A stretch of 28,667 bases of DNA from Phallusia fumigata (lineage: Eukaryota > Chordata > Ascidiacea > Phlebobranchia > Ascidiidae): positions 1 through 28,667 of the forward strand of contig QXVZ01019309.1 in assembly GCA_008931825.1 (NCBI GenBank), written 5' to 3'. The notes beneath the pieces are model-generated. The model saw only the letters and a program-made list of their open reading frames with translations, was not told the origin of the DNA and did not search any database. The translations under genes and the position numbers were made by a program. Positions 27,865 through 28,667 of the stretch are shown here, one piece after another (position 1 is the first letter of the stretch; each line of letters starts with the position of its first letter).

Positions 27865-28385
27865 AAGGGGTCTCAAACTCAGATATCTTTAAGGGCCGAG
27901 CAAAAACTTTCAATTAACTTTAGGGCCACACTATGGAAAGTTTTGTTGCAGTAATTTTGCAAATGTCAAACACTATGCTTGCCATTTTATCAGTATATTA
28001 CTGCGATTAGGTTATTTGCACGACATTTCAAATTTTTTGGATACAGTTATCACGCTTCTTTATTACCATAAGACCAAAACAAGCTCATAAACAGAAAGCG
28101 CAGTGCAGCCACCTTTAATAACCTATTTACAAGGGACAATGGCACTTTAGTGACACAGCAATTGCAGTAGTTGGTTCCTATCAGTAAGGGNAAGGGACAA
28201 TGGCACTTTAGTGACACAGCAATTGCAGTAGTTGGTTCCTATCAGTAAGGGTTAATACACCTCACTCCCTTAAAGCCTTGTATCTATTTCTAGCTATTTG
28301 TACTTGGGAATAAATGCAAGGAAAAGGAAAACAAATTACTTGGAACTTTCAAAATGCTTTGCAGGCTGCGTGTTTAATACCTCTG
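27865..28385. mobile_element. hAT-like non-autonomous element downstream of LSM7
   Basis: The left end is AAGGGGTCTCAAAC followed by AGGGCCGAGC, the pattern of a widespread hAT terminus. The right end, inverted, is CAGAGGTATTAAAC. An exact 8-bp target-site duplication GCCTAGAC flanks it at 27857-27864 and 28386-28393. It is 521 bp as assembled, including a 60-bp duplicated segment around an N that may be artificial. It contains AATAAA at about 28310. No transposase is present. Confidence 0.82.
28131..28251. repeat. 60-bp identical tandem copies flanking a single N
   Basis: Bases 28131-28190 and 28192-28251 are identical (AAGGGACAATGG to ATCAGTAAGGG) and are separated only by an N at 28191. 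This is most simply an unmerged overlap of two contig ends placed side by side. Confidence 0.85.
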
Positions 28386-28393
28386 GCCTAGAC

Positions 28394-28667
28394 CAAGAAT
28401 TAGGGTATCTAAACAAATTTAGTGTCACAAGTATTCTACAGGCCTTGTGGTCATGTAAAAATCTAGTTTTTTCTCTGTAAAGAATAACATTTAAAAACTG
28501 TTTCATGGCTGTTGCCTAATAATTAAAGTTTCGAAAGTATCTAGAACAGCTACAAATCCTTTAACTCAATTTCAACACACATTTTGTACAACTTTAAACA
28601 GGAGCTGAAGTTTTTGTCCAATTACTCTGTAAAATTTGAAAACAAATTTCTGATTCTGTTAAGATAT
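28394..28667. other. Right-end spacer, nothing recognised
   Basis: AT-rich sequence with no convincing coding frame, RNA gene or repeat boundary. Confidence 0.5.

Noticed and set aside
1-28667. A tRNA, rRNA, CRISPR array, operon or bacterial-type system
   Set aside because: None is visible. The window is ordinary animal genomic DNA with spliced genes and DNA transposon remnants.

Overview
The window is animal (intron-rich, AT-rich, eukaryotic) nuclear DNA holding three protein-coding genes. Proteins resemble vertebrate orthologues closely, yet genes are compact with short GT-AG introns. Together with abundant short hAT-type DNA elements, this suggests an invertebrate deuterostome, most likely a tunicate such as Ciona. 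The organism is an inference; nothing in the window proves it.

Minus strand, 23647 down to 452 (leftward off the window): a class II phosphoinositide 3-kinase gene (PIK3C2). I could reconstruct 34 exons joined by 33 GT-AG introns with consistent phase, adding up to 5055 nt (1685 codons). Domain order is the canonical one: disordered N-terminus, Ras-binding domain, C2, helical domain, PI3/4-kinase domain, PX, C-terminal C2. Only the final part of the last C2 is missing; it must lie left of base 1. The kinase exon reads Asp-Phe-Ala where the family has Asp-Phe-Gly.

Plus strand, 24377-25318: an intronless gene for a single-RRM protein resembling the Boule/DAZ family, head-to-head with PIK3C2 across 729 bp. 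Plus strand, 26544-27613: LSM7, a four-exon gene for a subunit of the Lsm rings that bind U6 snRNA and decapping substrates.

The introns and spacers carry several non-autonomous hAT-like elements, four with perfect 8-bp target-site duplications (21828-22510, 6509-7215, 27104-27454, 27865-28385) and two with near-perfect ones (8888-9119, 9969-10373). The 4.1-kb intron 3985-8098 is a patchwork of duplicated segments. Two single N bases (6843, 28191) lie in or between repeated copies and probably mark assembly joins. The palindrome TGACGTCA occurs eight times in the left 11 kb and I saw none in the rest.

The three genes belong to unrelated processes (membrane lipid signalling, germline-type RNA binding, RNA splicing/decay). 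I see no gene cluster, operon-like system or novel defence or metabolic system here.
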